Source of the DNA: Algibacter luteus
Lineage (GTDB): Bacteria > Bacteroidota > Bacteroidia > Flavobacteriales > Flavobacteriaceae
Direction of reading: 5' to 3'
DNA length: 64,000 nt
Assembly (NCBI RefSeq): GCF_900141715.1
Contig: NZ_FQYK01000001.1
Coordinates: 310,001 to 374,000, forward strand
The first letter of the stretch is position 1, and every line of letters begins with the position of its first letter. The position numbers and the translations under genes were made by a program. Shown here in pieces: positions 18,458 through 27,853 of this stretch. The notes under the pieces are model-generated. The model was not told where the DNA came from. It worked only from the letters and a program-made list of their open reading frames with translations, and made no database searches.

Positions 18458-21400
18458 TTATTCATTTGAAATATTAATATTTTCTGAAAACTTATTAGCA
18501 TATTCAGTTGGAGTCTGGCCAAATTTCTTATTAAAACAAGTGCTAAAATACTTAGGATTTTTAAACCCAACCATATAACTTACTTCAGCGATATTGATTT
18601 TACCTTGCTCTAATAATAGAGCAGCACGCTTCATTCTAAAATGCTGAATAAATTCATTCGGAGTGAAGTTTGACCATGCTTTTACTTTTGTGAATAACAT
18701 GGTTCTACTCACTCCTAGTTCTGAACAAAAATAAGGTATATCAAAATCTTCATTTCCAATATTATTTTCAACTATCTTAATTGCACTTCTATAGAGTTTT
18801 TCGTCTACAGAGGTAATTACAACTTCATTCGAATCAAATATATCAGTAGATGAAAATTTCTTTTTCAACCTTACTGTATTTTCCAATAAATTTTTTACAC
18901 GCGTTTTAAACTCTTTAATATCAAAAGGTTTACTGATATAATCATCGGCTCCACTCTCTAAACCTTCTAATTTATAAATTAATGATGTTCTTGAAGTTAG
19001 TAAGATTATTGGAATATGGCTTGTTTTTAGTTCACCTTTAATTGCCGAGCACAATTCTGTTCCAGCCATTATTGGCATAACAACATCACTGATTATTAAA
19101 TCTGGTATTTCTTTCTTAGCTATTTTAAATGCTGCTCTTCCATTGGCAGCCTCGAGAATATTATAATTCTCGTTTAATAAACTCAGCATAAACCTTCTAA
19201 GAGGTTTATTATCTTCTACTACAAGTATGGTTAACTTTTCTTTATCTGGTGTTCTCGGAATTTCATCTTCAAGATTAGCTATAGACTCATCGATTTGTTT
19301 TACATATTGACAAATATCATCACTAAACTTAAAATCTTTAATAATCTCCTCATCAGTTAAATGTTTACGTCCCAAAAGGAGTTTTACAACAAAAATTGAC
19401 CCTTGATTATTATCATTATTTTTAACGTAGAGTTCTCCTTTATGTAAATCAACTATACTCTTAGCTATTGACAAGCCAATGCCTGTTCCTTTATCATAAT
19501 TATTATCTGGTTTATTATTAAGCGATACTTCAAAAAAACGTTCAAAAATTTTATCTCGATATTCTTCAGCTATACCAACACCAGTATCTTCAACTTGGAT
19601 AATTATACTTTCAATATCTTTTGTAACGCTGATAGCGATTTTTCCATTTTTAGGGGTATATCTAAACGCATTTGATATTAAATTATAAAACACACGTTCA
19701 AGTTTGTAGCGATCGTAAAACAAAAGTATCTCATCTTCCTCTGTATTAAAATTAAATTCGTAGTTACCTGACTTTGCATATTCAGTAAACGAGAAATAAA
19801 TCTCTTTTAGAAATTTAATTATATTTCCTTCGGCTGCTTCAAGCTTATAAAGATTTTTTTCGAATTTTCTAAAATCCATTAAACGGTTTATTAGATGTAA
19901 TAGGTGATTTGCACTACTTTGCACAACCAATAATTTCTTATACATCTTATTGCTACCTTTATAATCATGAATAATTTGATTAAGTGGGCCTAAAATTAAC
20001 GCTAATGGTGTTCTAAATTCGTGTGAAATATTAGTGAAGAATTCTAATTTAGTTTTATTAACTTCTTTAGCTCTATCTGTTTCAATAAGCTCTAATTCAA
20101 GCTCGTGCTTTAATTTAGATTTAGATTTAGATATATGTATTAAAAAATATAAAATTCCGGAAATAAGCATCCCATATATTAAGATTGCCCACCAACTTCG
20201 CCACGGAGCAGGCGCCACCTCTATCTTTAATTCAGTAATAGTCTCATTCCAAATACCATCACTGTTTGCACCAGTAACTTGAAACACATAATAACCTGAG
20301 TTTTGAATAGTATAAGATGCTATATTATTTGAGGTTAAATTCCACTCTTCTTCTAAACCTTTTAATCGGTATTTATAAGTATTGTTATTTGAATTTATAA
20401 AATTTGGTATTGAAAAATAAATACTGAAATTACCTTGATTATACGATAATTCGACTGCTTCCGTAAAAGGCAATGTCTTTTTTAGAATTAAATTTTCATC
20501 ATCAACCTGAATAATTTTGTTCTTTATGGTAAAATCGGTTAATATTACTCGAGGAGTATATTTATTTGTTGTTAAACTATTAGAATTAAAATAGGTTATT
20601 CCTGAGGGTCCTCCAAAATAAAATTGAGACCCACCTATTTTGAGGCCGGCATTATCATTAAACTCATTACTTATAAGTCCATCCTTTTGATTATAAATTT
20701 TAATGTCATTCTTCTGTGTATTAAACCTTACTACTCCTTGATTAGTACTTATCCATAATAAACGGTTATTATCTTCTAAAATACTATGTACAGATGAAAC
20801 CCTGTTGTGATTATCTGATAAGTCAATAGGTATAAAATTCGAATCCTGAAGTTTAAATAATCCCTTTGCTTTTGTGCCTAACCAAATATCTTTACTTGAA
20901 CTCTCAAAAATTGATAATATATCATCCCCATATTGAAGGTTCATATCATAAAAGTATGTTTTAATATGGCCATTAACATCTATTTTATTCAATCCTTTTT
21001 CACTACCAACCCAAATATTGTTGTTAGAATCTATAGTTACTGTTCTGATTAAATTATTTGATAGTGAATTGTGAGAATTATTAGAAAAACTAAAGACGAC
21101 AAATTCTTTTGTTATAAGATTATATTTAACTAGTCCTTTACCAAACGTACCAAACCACATATTCTGATTATTGTCTTGCTTAATGGAATAAACACCAACA
21201 TCATTTAAGTAATCTTTTAATTTTGACGATAGGATTACAGAATCAAAGTTTTTCGTACTAAGGTTATAAACTTGAACTCCCTTATAAAAAGTTCCAATCC
21301 AAAGCTTATTTTTTGAAAGAAATAAAGATTTTATATTATTATCAAATAAAAATTTAGTGCTTTCTTTGTTGATGTATGTATAGGTTTTTGTTTTTTTATT

Positions 21401-22537
21401 GAAAATTGTTATCCCTCCTCCTTCCGTTCCAAAGAAAAGTAACTCATTAGACGTTTCTATAGAACTTACTACATCATAACTCAAACCCTTACCAATCTGA
21501 CTTTGGGTAATATTCAAAAAATTAATATTCGAATCATCCCAAATATTTACACCACCATAATAGGTACCAATCCAAATTGATCCTTTTTTATCTTTATATA
21601 AAGTTTTAATCGAACTTTTACTTAAACTTTTTGGATTATTTATATCGGCTCTTAACAACGTAATATTCTTGTTTTCATCAACTATTTTAAGACCATTATA
21701 GGTGCCTACCCACAATTTTTGATTATTTTCAAATAACAACTGTCTAACATTTTCATCACCATCTTCGAATTCATTATCATTTAAATAATTAGAAATACTT
21801 TTCGTTTTAAGATTAAATTCTAAAACACTTTTAGTTTTTGTAGCAATTAATAATGTTTTATTGGGGCTTTCAACTAAATCTTGAATATTTAATTGTTCCG
21901 TATTAGGAATTGTTTTAAACTTTAAATTATAAATATCTCTATTAATTAATTCACTTAAACCTTTGGTTGTACCTACAAAAACATTTTTATTAGGCATTTC
22001 ATAAATAGATAAAACAGCATTATCTTCATTGCCATTCTTACTCTGCAGAAAACTTTTAAACGTATTTGTTTTTTTATTATAAATACTTAATCCGTTAGAG
22101 GTTCCTAACCAAATTTCACCATTTGATAATTCTTCGATAGTCCAAACAGTATTATTACTTATAGAGGAATCGTTTTGATTGTGAAAATAACGAGTAAACG
22201 CATTAGTTCTTGGATTAAATTTATTGAGCCCATTATGTGTTCCTATCCAAATAAAACCCTCAGAATCCTGCTTTATGGAAAGTATATCATTGTTGCTTAT
22301 AGAGTTTGGGTTATAAACTTCATTTCTGTAAATAGTGAATTTAGTACCATCATATTTGTTTAACCCATCTCTGGTACCAATCCAAATTTGACCTAAATTA
22401 TCTTGATGAATTGCAATTACTGAGCTTTGTGATAAACCATTGGTATTTGACAAATGCACAAATTGATACGTATTTGCTTGGGAAAAGCAAACAGAAGTAA
22501 AGCAAAAAACAAAATATAAAACAAATAGTCTATACAT
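18458..22537 (-). CDS. Hybrid two-component system sensor kinase/response regulator (HTCS)
   Basis: A 1359-residue one-protein signalling system of the kind that controls Bacteroidota glycan loci. A signal peptide (ending CFSQ) leads to a periplasmic sensor made of repeated beta-propeller blades, visible as many IWIGT/LWIGT motifs over about residues 25-690, and a Y_Y_Y domain (about 710-770). A single membrane helix lies near 780-800. The cytoplasmic part has HisKA with His near 840 (NISHEFRTPLALILGP), HATPase (NLISNAFRYTP, DTGVGIAEEYRDKIFERFFE, GTGIGLSIAKS), a receiver with the phosphoacceptor Asp near 1150 (IISDVVMP), and a C-terminal AraC-type DNA-binding domain (about 1260-1352). All key residues appear present. 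The gene is the last in the uronate operon, 43 bases after the beta-helix protein, so its own expression probably rises with the pathway. Confidence 0.97.
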   Translation of the reverse strand: MYRLFVLYFVFCFTSVCFSQANTYQFVHLSNTNGLSQSSVIAIHQDNLGQIWIGTRDGLNKYDGTKFTIYRNEVYNPNSISNNDILSIKQDSEGFIWIGTHNGLNKFNPRTNAFTRYFHNQNDSSISNNTVWTIEELSNGEIWLGTSNGLSIYNKKTNTFKSFLQSKNGNEDNAVLSIYEMPNKNVFVGTTKGLSELINRDIYNLKFKTIPNTEQLNIQDLVESPNKTLLIATKTKSVLEFNLKTKSISNYLNDNEFEDGDENVRQLLFENNQKLWVGTYNGLKIVDENKNITLLRADINNPKSLSKSSIKTLYKDKKGSIWIGTYYGGVNIWDDSNINFLNITQSQIGKGLSYDVVSSIETSNELLFFGTEGGGITIFNKKTKTYTYINKESTKFLFDNNIKSLFLSKNKLWIGTFYKGVQVYNLSTKNFDSVILSSKLKDYLNDVGVYSIKQDNNQNMWFGTFGKGLVKYNLITKEFVVFSFSNNSHNSLSNNLIRTVTIDSNNNIWVGSEKGLNKIDVNGHIKTYFYDMNLQYGDDILSIFESSSKDIWLGTKAKGLFKLQDSNFIPIDLSDNHNRVSSVHSILEDNNRLLWISTNQGVVRFNTQKNDIKIYNQKDGLISNEFNDNAGLKIGGSQFYFGGPSGITYFNSNSLTTNKYTPRVILTDFTIKNKIIQVDDENLILKKTLPFTEAVELSYNQGNFSIYFSIPNFINSNNNTYKYRLKGLEEEWNLTSNNIASYTIQNSGYYVFQVTGANSDGIWNETITELKIEVAPAPWRSWWAILIYGMLISGILYFLIHISKSKSKLKHELELELIETDRAKEVNKTKLEFFTNISHEFRTPLALILGPLNQIIHDYKGSNKMYKKLLVVQSSANHLLHLINRLMDFRKFEKNLYKLEAAEGNIIKFLKEIYFSFTEYAKSGNYEFNFNTEEDEILLFYDRYKLERVFYNLISNAFRYTPKNGKIAISVTKDIESIIIQVEDTGVGIAEEYRDKIFERFFEVSLNNKPDNNYDKGTGIGLSIAKSIVDLHKGELYVKNNDNNQGSIFVVKLLLGRKHLTDEEIIKDFKFSDDICQYVKQIDESIANLEDEIPRTPDKEKLTILVVEDNKPLRRFMLSLLNENYNILEAANGRAAFKIAKKEIPDLIISDVVMPIMAGTELCSAIKGELKTSHIPIILLTSRTSLIYKLEGLESGADDYISKPFDIKEFKTRVKNLLENTVRLKKKFSSTDIFDSNEVVITSVDEKLYRSAIKIVENNIGNEDFDIPYFCSELGVSRTMLFTKVKAWSNFTPNEFIQHFRMKRAALLLEQGKINIAEVSYMVGFKNPKYFSTCFNKKFGQTPTEYANKFSENINISNE

Positions 22538-22580
22538 TTAATTTACAGGCATTTGTAATTAAAGTAAAAGTAATAAAGAT

Positions 22581-23588
22581 TCAAATAGAATTTAAAGACT
22601 TATTTACATATTCTATATATGCGTCAGGTGCATAGATAGCTCTAAAATTAATATTTCCGCTCACACCAATTACTCTAGCATAAGGTCCATCATTCATACC
22701 ATTTAATAAAACTGAATCACTTTTATTAAGACTTCCTAGTACTTTTAAATTAGTGTTCCAAAAAGTACTATAAGCTCCATGTGAGGGTTTCCAATGATGA
22801 GAACCAATTTTAACATCTCTATTTATGTATAAATCATCAATAATATCACCTTCTTCACCATCTTTATTAAAAAGCTGTAATTCCAGAACGTCGCCAACTT
22901 TTAATTCTTTAGCTTCTGAAGCTTTAAAACTAAATGTTCCTCTTTTTCCTTTTGAAACTTTTGCTACCACATTGTAAGGTTCCTCATATTTTTGGAGATA
23001 GGATTTTACGCTTACACCTTGTACTTTAGTCCAAATAAAACCTCCAGCCCAGGCATATTGAGTGAAAGGTAAATCAATAATATTTTCCTTTTCTATTTGT
23101 TTTTTATCAAATTCTAACAAATATTCTCGGAGCTCTTTTAATACTGCAGGATTTTCAGCATACATTAAAGACCTTGGGCAATATATTTCTGTACCATTCG
23201 CTCCAGTTCCTGCAACGCGGAAAACAAAAAGGCTACGTTCTAAATATAAAATATCACTTAAAATTAAACGTCCTCCTGGTAGCTGCAAAGTGACACTTCC
23301 TTCAATTTCAGAAGCTTTATAAATAGCTTTTAGTAAAGCTTTGGAATCGTCCAATCCATCTTTAGGAATCACACCGTAATCAATGGCGTAAACAATTTTA
23401 CCAACTGCCTTTGGAATATCTGCTTCTCCATTATGGTAGCCTGCAAAGCTAAAATCTGGAAAGTAGTTTTTCTCAGCAATCTTCTCATTTAAGAGAATTT
23501 CTGGACCACTTTGCCCATATGTTAATGTGCTTATCCCAAATACCAAAAAAAGAACTCTGAATACTCTAAATGTAAAATTCATAAACAT
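22581..23588 (-). CDS. Secreted pectate-lyase-superfamily-like (right-handed beta-helix) protein, unusually short
   Basis: A 335-residue exported protein; either ATG at 23588 or 23582 gives a signal peptide ending in TYGQ. Residues around 60-130 (IDYGVIPKDGLDDSKALLKA, LQLPGGRLILSDILYL) look like the start of the Pectate_lyase_3/GH28-related beta-helix fold. The expected long series of helical rungs and a catalytic site are not seen: the chain passes through LKVGDVLELQLFNKDGEEGD and KIGSHHW and then ends at SLNSI. Proteins of this superfamily are commonly 450-700 residues, so an internal loss or a reduced binding protein is possible. It follows the TRAP transporter genes by 60 bases and precedes the HTCS. 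Function unknown; a role in binding or processing uronate oligosaccharides is inferred from location only. Confidence 0.65.
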   Translation of the reverse strand: MFMNFTFRVFRVLFLVFGISTLTYGQSGPEILLNEKIAEKNYFPDFSFAGYHNGEADIPKAVGKIVYAIDYGVIPKDGLDDSKALLKAIYKASEIEGSVTLQLPGGRLILSDILYLERSLFVFRVAGTGANGTEIYCPRSLMYAENPAVLKELREYLLEFDKKQIEKENIIDLPFTQYAWAGGFIWTKVQGVSVKSYLQKYEEPYNVVAKVSKGKRGTFSFKASEAKELKVGDVLELQLFNKDGEEGDIIDDLYINRDVKIGSHHWKPSHGAYSTFWNTNLKVLGSLNKSDSVLLNGMNDGPYARVIGVSGNINFRAIYAPDAYIEYVNKSLNSI

Positions 23589-23648
23589 CTTTCTAAAGGC
23601 TAATGCATATTTATCATATTGATGCTATGGATATATCACAAAACGCTC

Positions 23649-24953
23649 TTACAAATCAAATAATCTTGGTAAAAACATAGAAATTTCTGGAATATATGTG
23701 ATCAAAAGCAAAACAATAACCATAATTAATAAAAAGGGCAATAATGGCTTGACTACTTGTGAAACCGAGACATTGGCAATGCCACTACCTACAAAAAGGA
23801 TGGTTCCAACTGGTGGTGTACACAAACCTATACATAAATTAAGGACCAAAACAATTCCAAAATGTACAGGATGCATTCCTAATGCCACAACTACTGGTAA
23901 GAATATAGGTGTGAAAATTAATACCGCTGGCGTCATATCCATAAATGTTCCAATTATTAATAGCACCAAATTAATAACTAAAAATATCACGATTTTATTA
24001 CTGAATTGTTCTAGTAAAAACCCACTTATTAACTCTGGGATGCCTTCAAAAGAGAACAACCATGACATAGCCATGGATGTACAAATTAAAAACATAACCA
24101 CCGCAGTAGTTTTTGCACTGGTTAATAAAATTTCTGGAAAATCTTTAGTTTTTACATCACCATAAATTAAAGCTAATACAGCGGCATATAAAACAGCAAT
24201 AGCAGACGCTTCCGTAGCTGTAAAAATACCTGCTACGATACCTCCAACAACAATAACTAATAGTAATAGACTAAAAAATGCTTTTCTAAAATAGGTCCAA
24301 ATTAAACCTAGAGGCGTACGACTACCTTTTGAAAATTTTCGCGTAATTGCCACAAAAGCAATATAGCTCATAATAGCCACCCCTAATAATATGCCTGGTA
24401 AATAACCCGCTATAAATAAAGCCGCCACAGATGCTGTACCGCCACTAGCCAAGGCATATACTATTAAGATGTTACTTGGGGGAATTAACAGACCTGTAGT
24501 TGATGACGTTATATTTACTGATGCACTAAATTCTCTGGGATAGCCTTCTTCTTCCATTCTATCTGTCATAATACTTCCAATGGCTGAGGTAGCTGCAATA
24601 GCAGAACCTGAAATGGCACCAAATAACATTGAAGCCAAAACATTTACATAGGCTAAACCTCCTGGAAGACTCGCAACCAGAGATTTTGCAAAGTTTATTA
24701 ACCGATTTGCAATTCCGCCTCGTTTCATAATCTCGCCTGCTAAAACAAAAAATGGAATAGCCAGTAACGCAAAACTATCAATACCTGTCGTCATACGTTG
24801 CGCAATGGTTGTTAATCCTGGTAATTTATCAATATTTAGCAATAAACTTATAGTTGTTGAAATACCAATACTATAAGCTACAGGAACTTTTAGCATTAAT
24901 AAAACAAAAAAGCTTGCAAACAAAACGATGATACTTATTACTTCTATACTCAT
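23649..24953 (-). CDS. dctM: TRAP transporter large permease, DctM type
   Basis: The large membrane subunit (434 residues, about 12 hydrophobic segments) of a tripartite ATP-independent periplasmic transporter that moves organic acids with a sodium gradient. Family motifs include LAGEIMKRGGIANRLI, ASMLFGAISGSAIAATSAIG and LGMHPVHFGIVLVLNLCIGLCTPPVG. It begins two bases after the DctQ stop and is the third gene of the dctPQM set. Placement between uxaC and the HTCS in a uronate operon suggests uptake of glucuronate, mannonate-type acids or unsaturated uronates across the inner membrane. Confidence 0.96.
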   Translation of the reverse strand: MSIEVISIIVLFASFFVLLMLKVPVAYSIGISTTISLLLNIDKLPGLTTIAQRMTTGIDSFALLAIPFFVLAGEIMKRGGIANRLINFAKSLVASLPGGLAYVNVLASMLFGAISGSAIAATSAIGSIMTDRMEEEGYPREFSASVNITSSTTGLLIPPSNILIVYALASGGTASVAALFIAGYLPGILLGVAIMSYIAFVAITRKFSKGSRTPLGLIWTYFRKAFFSLLLLVIVVGGIVAGIFTATEASAIAVLYAAVLALIYGDVKTKDFPEILLTSAKTTAVVMFLICTSMAMSWLFSFEGIPELISGFLLEQFSNKIVIFLVINLVLLIIGTFMDMTPAVLIFTPIFLPVVVALGMHPVHFGIVLVLNLCIGLCTPPVGTILFVGSGIANVSVSQVVKPLLPFLLIMVIVLLLITYIPEISMFLPRLFDL

Positions 24954-24955
24954 CT

Positions 24956-25447
24956 TTATTCAGTTATTTTATTAGTATTGATTTTTGCTAAATGGTAAAT
25001 GGAGAACCACATCATTAATAGTCCACTTATTGGTAGAATGGCATAGATGTAACCCAAAGGTATTCTTAAAGTACCCGATAATTGCTCTAAATGCAGGGTG
25101 GTATAAACCAAATTAAAACCACCTATAACCATAACTATTAGCGCAAATAGAAAAATACATATCTCTATAAAAACTAAGGCCCTTTTTTTATTTTTATCTG
25201 AAAATTTTTGATATAAAAAATCCATGGATAAGTGTTGTCGCTTCGCACTTAAATATGCTGCTCCTAAAATAGAAAGCCATATTAGAGAAAATCTTGCTAA
25301 CTCTTCTGTAAAAGCAAAAGAGGTGTTTAAAATATACCTTGAAAACACCTGGCCCAATACATCTATAACTAATAGCCCAAATATAGATATCAGAAAAATC
25401 TCCATGGTTCTGCACGCTTTATCGAAAATTAAATCTGCTAGCTTCAT
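24956..25447 (-). CDS. dctQ: TRAP transporter small permease, DctQ type
   Basis: A 163-residue, four-helix membrane protein that pairs with the DctM permease. DctQ features visible are VFSRYILNTSFAFTEELARF and LSAKRQHLSMDFLYQKF; the Trp-rich ending MMWFSIYHLAKI follows the last helix. It lies two bases from both the DctP and DctM genes, an arrangement that implies strict co-translation. On its own the subunit has no known catalytic role; it is needed for assembly and function of the transporter. Confidence 0.94.
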   Translation of the reverse strand: MKLADLIFDKACRTMEIFLISIFGLLVIDVLGQVFSRYILNTSFAFTEELARFSLIWLSILGAAYLSAKRQHLSMDFLYQKFSDKNKKRALVFIEICIFLFALIVMVIGGFNLVYTTLHLEQLSGTLRIPLGYIYAILPISGLLMMWFSIYHLAKINTNKITE

Positions 25448-25449
25448 AA

Positions 25450-26421
25450 TTATTGGTTTTTTATCTTATTAATTAAATCAGTCATTTCAGGGTGTTCTTT
25501 CAAAAACGCCTCTAAAACCGATTTAGATTTTTCTTGAAAAAGTGATTTCTCTGGAATAATAATCTCTACTCCTGCTTTTTTCGCAATTGCCATAGATTCC
25601 TCTACAGAATCATTCCAAAATTTTTTCTGAGCTTGCGATGACTCATCTGCAGCTTCTTGAACCCATTGCTTTTCTTCTTCGGATAGTTTATCCCAATATT
25701 TTGTTCCTATCAACAAAACATCAGGCACAGAAGAATGCTGATCTAAAGTATAATACTTACTTACTTCGTAGTGATTTGAGGATACAAATGAAGGCGGATT
25801 GTTTTCAGCTCCATCTACAACACCTTGTTGTATAGCCGTATATAACTCGCCATATGCCATTGGTGTAGCAGAGCCTCCTAACGCATTCACCATATTAATT
25901 GCCATTTGGTTATTCATTACTCGAATCTTTAAGCCTTTAAGATCGTCTGGTGTTCTAATAGGCTTTGTTGACGTATAAAAACTACGGCTACCTGCATCGT
26001 AATACCCTAATCCTCTTAACCAAAACTTACTTCCTTTCTCTAAAATAGATTTCCCTACTTCGCCTTCTAAAACTTCAAATTGATGGTCTTTATCTCTAAA
26101 TAAGTATGGTATCCCTAACACATGATATTCGGGTACAAAGTTTGATAATGTTGCTGCACTAACTTTAGTAATAGCAACGCTACCAATTTGCAAAAGCTCG
26201 AGTACTTCTCGTTCTGAACCTAACTGTCCGTCTGGAAAAATCTTAACATCCATAGTACCACCAGACTTTTTGTTAAGTGCTTTTTTGAATTCTACAATCC
26301 CTTTATGAACTGGATGTGTTTGAGGTAAGGTATGTGCCAAATAAAGTGTTTGGGTTTTTCCATCTTTTTTACAGGACATAAAGGCTGTAAGAAGGATACA
26401 CACTAGAAGTATTTTTTTCAT
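25450..26421 (-). CDS. dctP: TRAP transporter substrate-binding lipoprotein, DctP type
   Basis: A 323-residue solute-binding protein with a lipobox (FMSC, Cys near 17), so it is tethered rather than free in the periplasm. The DctP fold is shown by LAHTLPQTHPVHKGIVEF, FPDGQLGSEREVLELLQIG and GLKIRVMNNQMAINMVNALG; the Arg in KIRVMN is the conserved carboxylate-binding residue of the family. AYGELYTAIQQGVVDGAENN is a further signature. It is the first gene of the dctPQM set, 12 bases after uxaC. Context suggests binding of uronates such as D-glucuronate; the exact ligand cannot be read. Confidence 0.95.
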   Translation of the reverse strand: MKKILLVCILLTAFMSCKKDGKTQTLYLAHTLPQTHPVHKGIVEFKKALNKKSGGTMDVKIFPDGQLGSEREVLELLQIGSVAITKVSAATLSNFVPEYHVLGIPYLFRDKDHQFEVLEGEVGKSILEKGSKFWLRGLGYYDAGSRSFYTSTKPIRTPDDLKGLKIRVMNNQMAINMVNALGGSATPMAYGELYTAIQQGVVDGAENNPPSFVSSNHYEVSKYYTLDQHSSVPDVLLIGTKYWDKLSEEEKQWVQEAADESSQAQKKFWNDSVEESMAIAKKAGVEIIIPEKSLFQEKSKSVLEAFLKEHPEMTDLINKIKNQ

Positions 26422-26433
26422 CTTATATTTTTT

Positions 26434-27846
26434 TCAATTCAATTTAAATCCAAAATAATTTTTGGCATTGTAGTAACAAATATCTTGAACCATTTTACCA
26501 AGGAATTCTATATCATTAGGTATAAGGCCTTGTTTTACATCTTCGGCTAATAGATTGCATAGAATTCGTCTGAAATATTCATGTCTTGGAAACGACAAAA
26601 AACTGCGGCTATCTGTGAGCATACCAACAAAACGACTTAATAGCCCCATGTTAGATAAGCAATTTAATTGCTTTTCCATGCCATCTTTCTGGTCTAAAAA
26701 CCACCAACCAGAACCCCATTGCATTTTTCCTGGATAATCAGAATTTTGAAAATTCCCCATCATAGTAGCAAAAACTTCATTCTGAGAAGGGTTTAAATTA
26801 TAGGTAATGGTTTTAGCAAGTTGATTCGTAGACTCTAGTTTATTAAAAAGATTTGACATAAACTCAGCCATTGGAAAATCGCCAATAGAATCTACCCCTG
26901 CATCAAGTCCAATTTGGTTTAACAACCTACTATTGTTATTACGAATTGGTCCTAAATGATATTGTTGTACCCAATCAAATTCATGATATTTCTTTCCTAA
27001 ATAAACAAAAAGAAAAGATCTAAATTGATCTACTTCATGTTGAACTAGTACTTCACCAGATAACTTCTTAGAAAAAATCTCATCAACATCATCCTTTAAA
27101 GCATCTACAATTCTTAATTCCTCTCCAACGCCAAAATCAGATAATCTACAACCTTGTTCATTAAAAAATACTATACGTTTATCAATAGCATCCAAAAATG
27201 CATCGAAGCTATTTATTTTTATAGCACTTGCCTTAGAAAGTTTAATCAGATAATTTGAAAATGTTTCTTTGTTTATAAAAAACAACGCATCTGCTCTAAA
27301 CGTTGGTAAAACTTTGGTATAAAAATCGCCATTAGCAATCTGTTGATGATATAACAAATCGTCCACTGGGTCGTCGGTAGTGCACACTACTTCTACTTTC
27401 AAGTCTTCTAGTAATTGTGCTGGTGTTTTATTTTCTAAAATTAAATTCGCACTTTCATATATAGATTCTGCAGAACTAGGTTGTAATATATCATCTATGT
27501 TGAAATATCGCTTTAACTCTAAGTGCGTCCAATGAAACAATGGGTTTCTTAAGGTATAAGGAACCGTTTCTGCCCATTTTAAAAATTTTTCTTTCTTTGA
27601 AGTTGCAGAACCTGTAATGTAAATTTCGTCAATACCATTAGCACGCATAGCCCTCCACTTGTAATGGTCGCCATTTAACCAAGCATCAGTAATATTTCTA
27701 ATAGGTTTATCCTCTGCAATTAATTGTGGTGATAAATGATTATGGTAATCTATAATTGGTAAATCTTTGGCATAGTCATGATACAAAGTTTTAGCAATTT
27801 CGGATTGTAAAATAAAATTATCAGTTATGAAGTTTGATGTTTTCAT
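26434..27846 (-). CDS. uxaC: Glucuronate isomerase (uronate isomerase)
   Basis: This enzyme interconverts D-glucuronate and D-fructuronate (or D-galacturonate and D-tagaturonate) in the cytoplasm. The start is the ATG at 27846, giving 470 residues, the usual family length; the frame could be extended to a TTG at 27870, but that would overlap the preceding gene. The metal-binding HxH lies in PIIDYHNHLSPQ near residue 33. Other family features are LNGDHYKWRAMRANGI, EVVCTTDDPVDDL and the ending LSRFVGMLTDSRSFLSFPRHEYFRR. It lies seven bases after the DUF4861 gene, followed by dctP, in the order expected for one uronate transcript. Its product is the substrate of the uxuB enzyme of the same operon. 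Confidence 0.97.
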   Translation of the reverse strand: MKTSNFITDNFILQSEIAKTLYHDYAKDLPIIDYHNHLSPQLIAEDKPIRNITDAWLNGDHYKWRAMRANGIDEIYITGSATSKKEKFLKWAETVPYTLRNPLFHWTHLELKRYFNIDDILQPSSAESIYESANLILENKTPAQLLEDLKVEVVCTTDDPVDDLLYHQQIANGDFYTKVLPTFRADALFFINKETFSNYLIKLSKASAIKINSFDAFLDAIDKRIVFFNEQGCRLSDFGVGEELRIVDALKDDVDEIFSKKLSGEVLVQHEVDQFRSFLFVYLGKKYHEFDWVQQYHLGPIRNNNSRLLNQIGLDAGVDSIGDFPMAEFMSNLFNKLESTNQLAKTITYNLNPSQNEVFATMMGNFQNSDYPGKMQWGSGWWFLDQKDGMEKQLNCLSNMGLLSRFVGMLTDSRSFLSFPRHEYFRRILCNLLAEDVKQGLIPNDIEFLGKMVQDICYYNAKNYFGFKLN

Positions 27847-27853
27847 AATAAAT

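Noticed and set aside
23698-24165. 155-codon plus-strand open frame
   Set aside because: It is antisense to dctM, whose membrane motifs are unmistakable.
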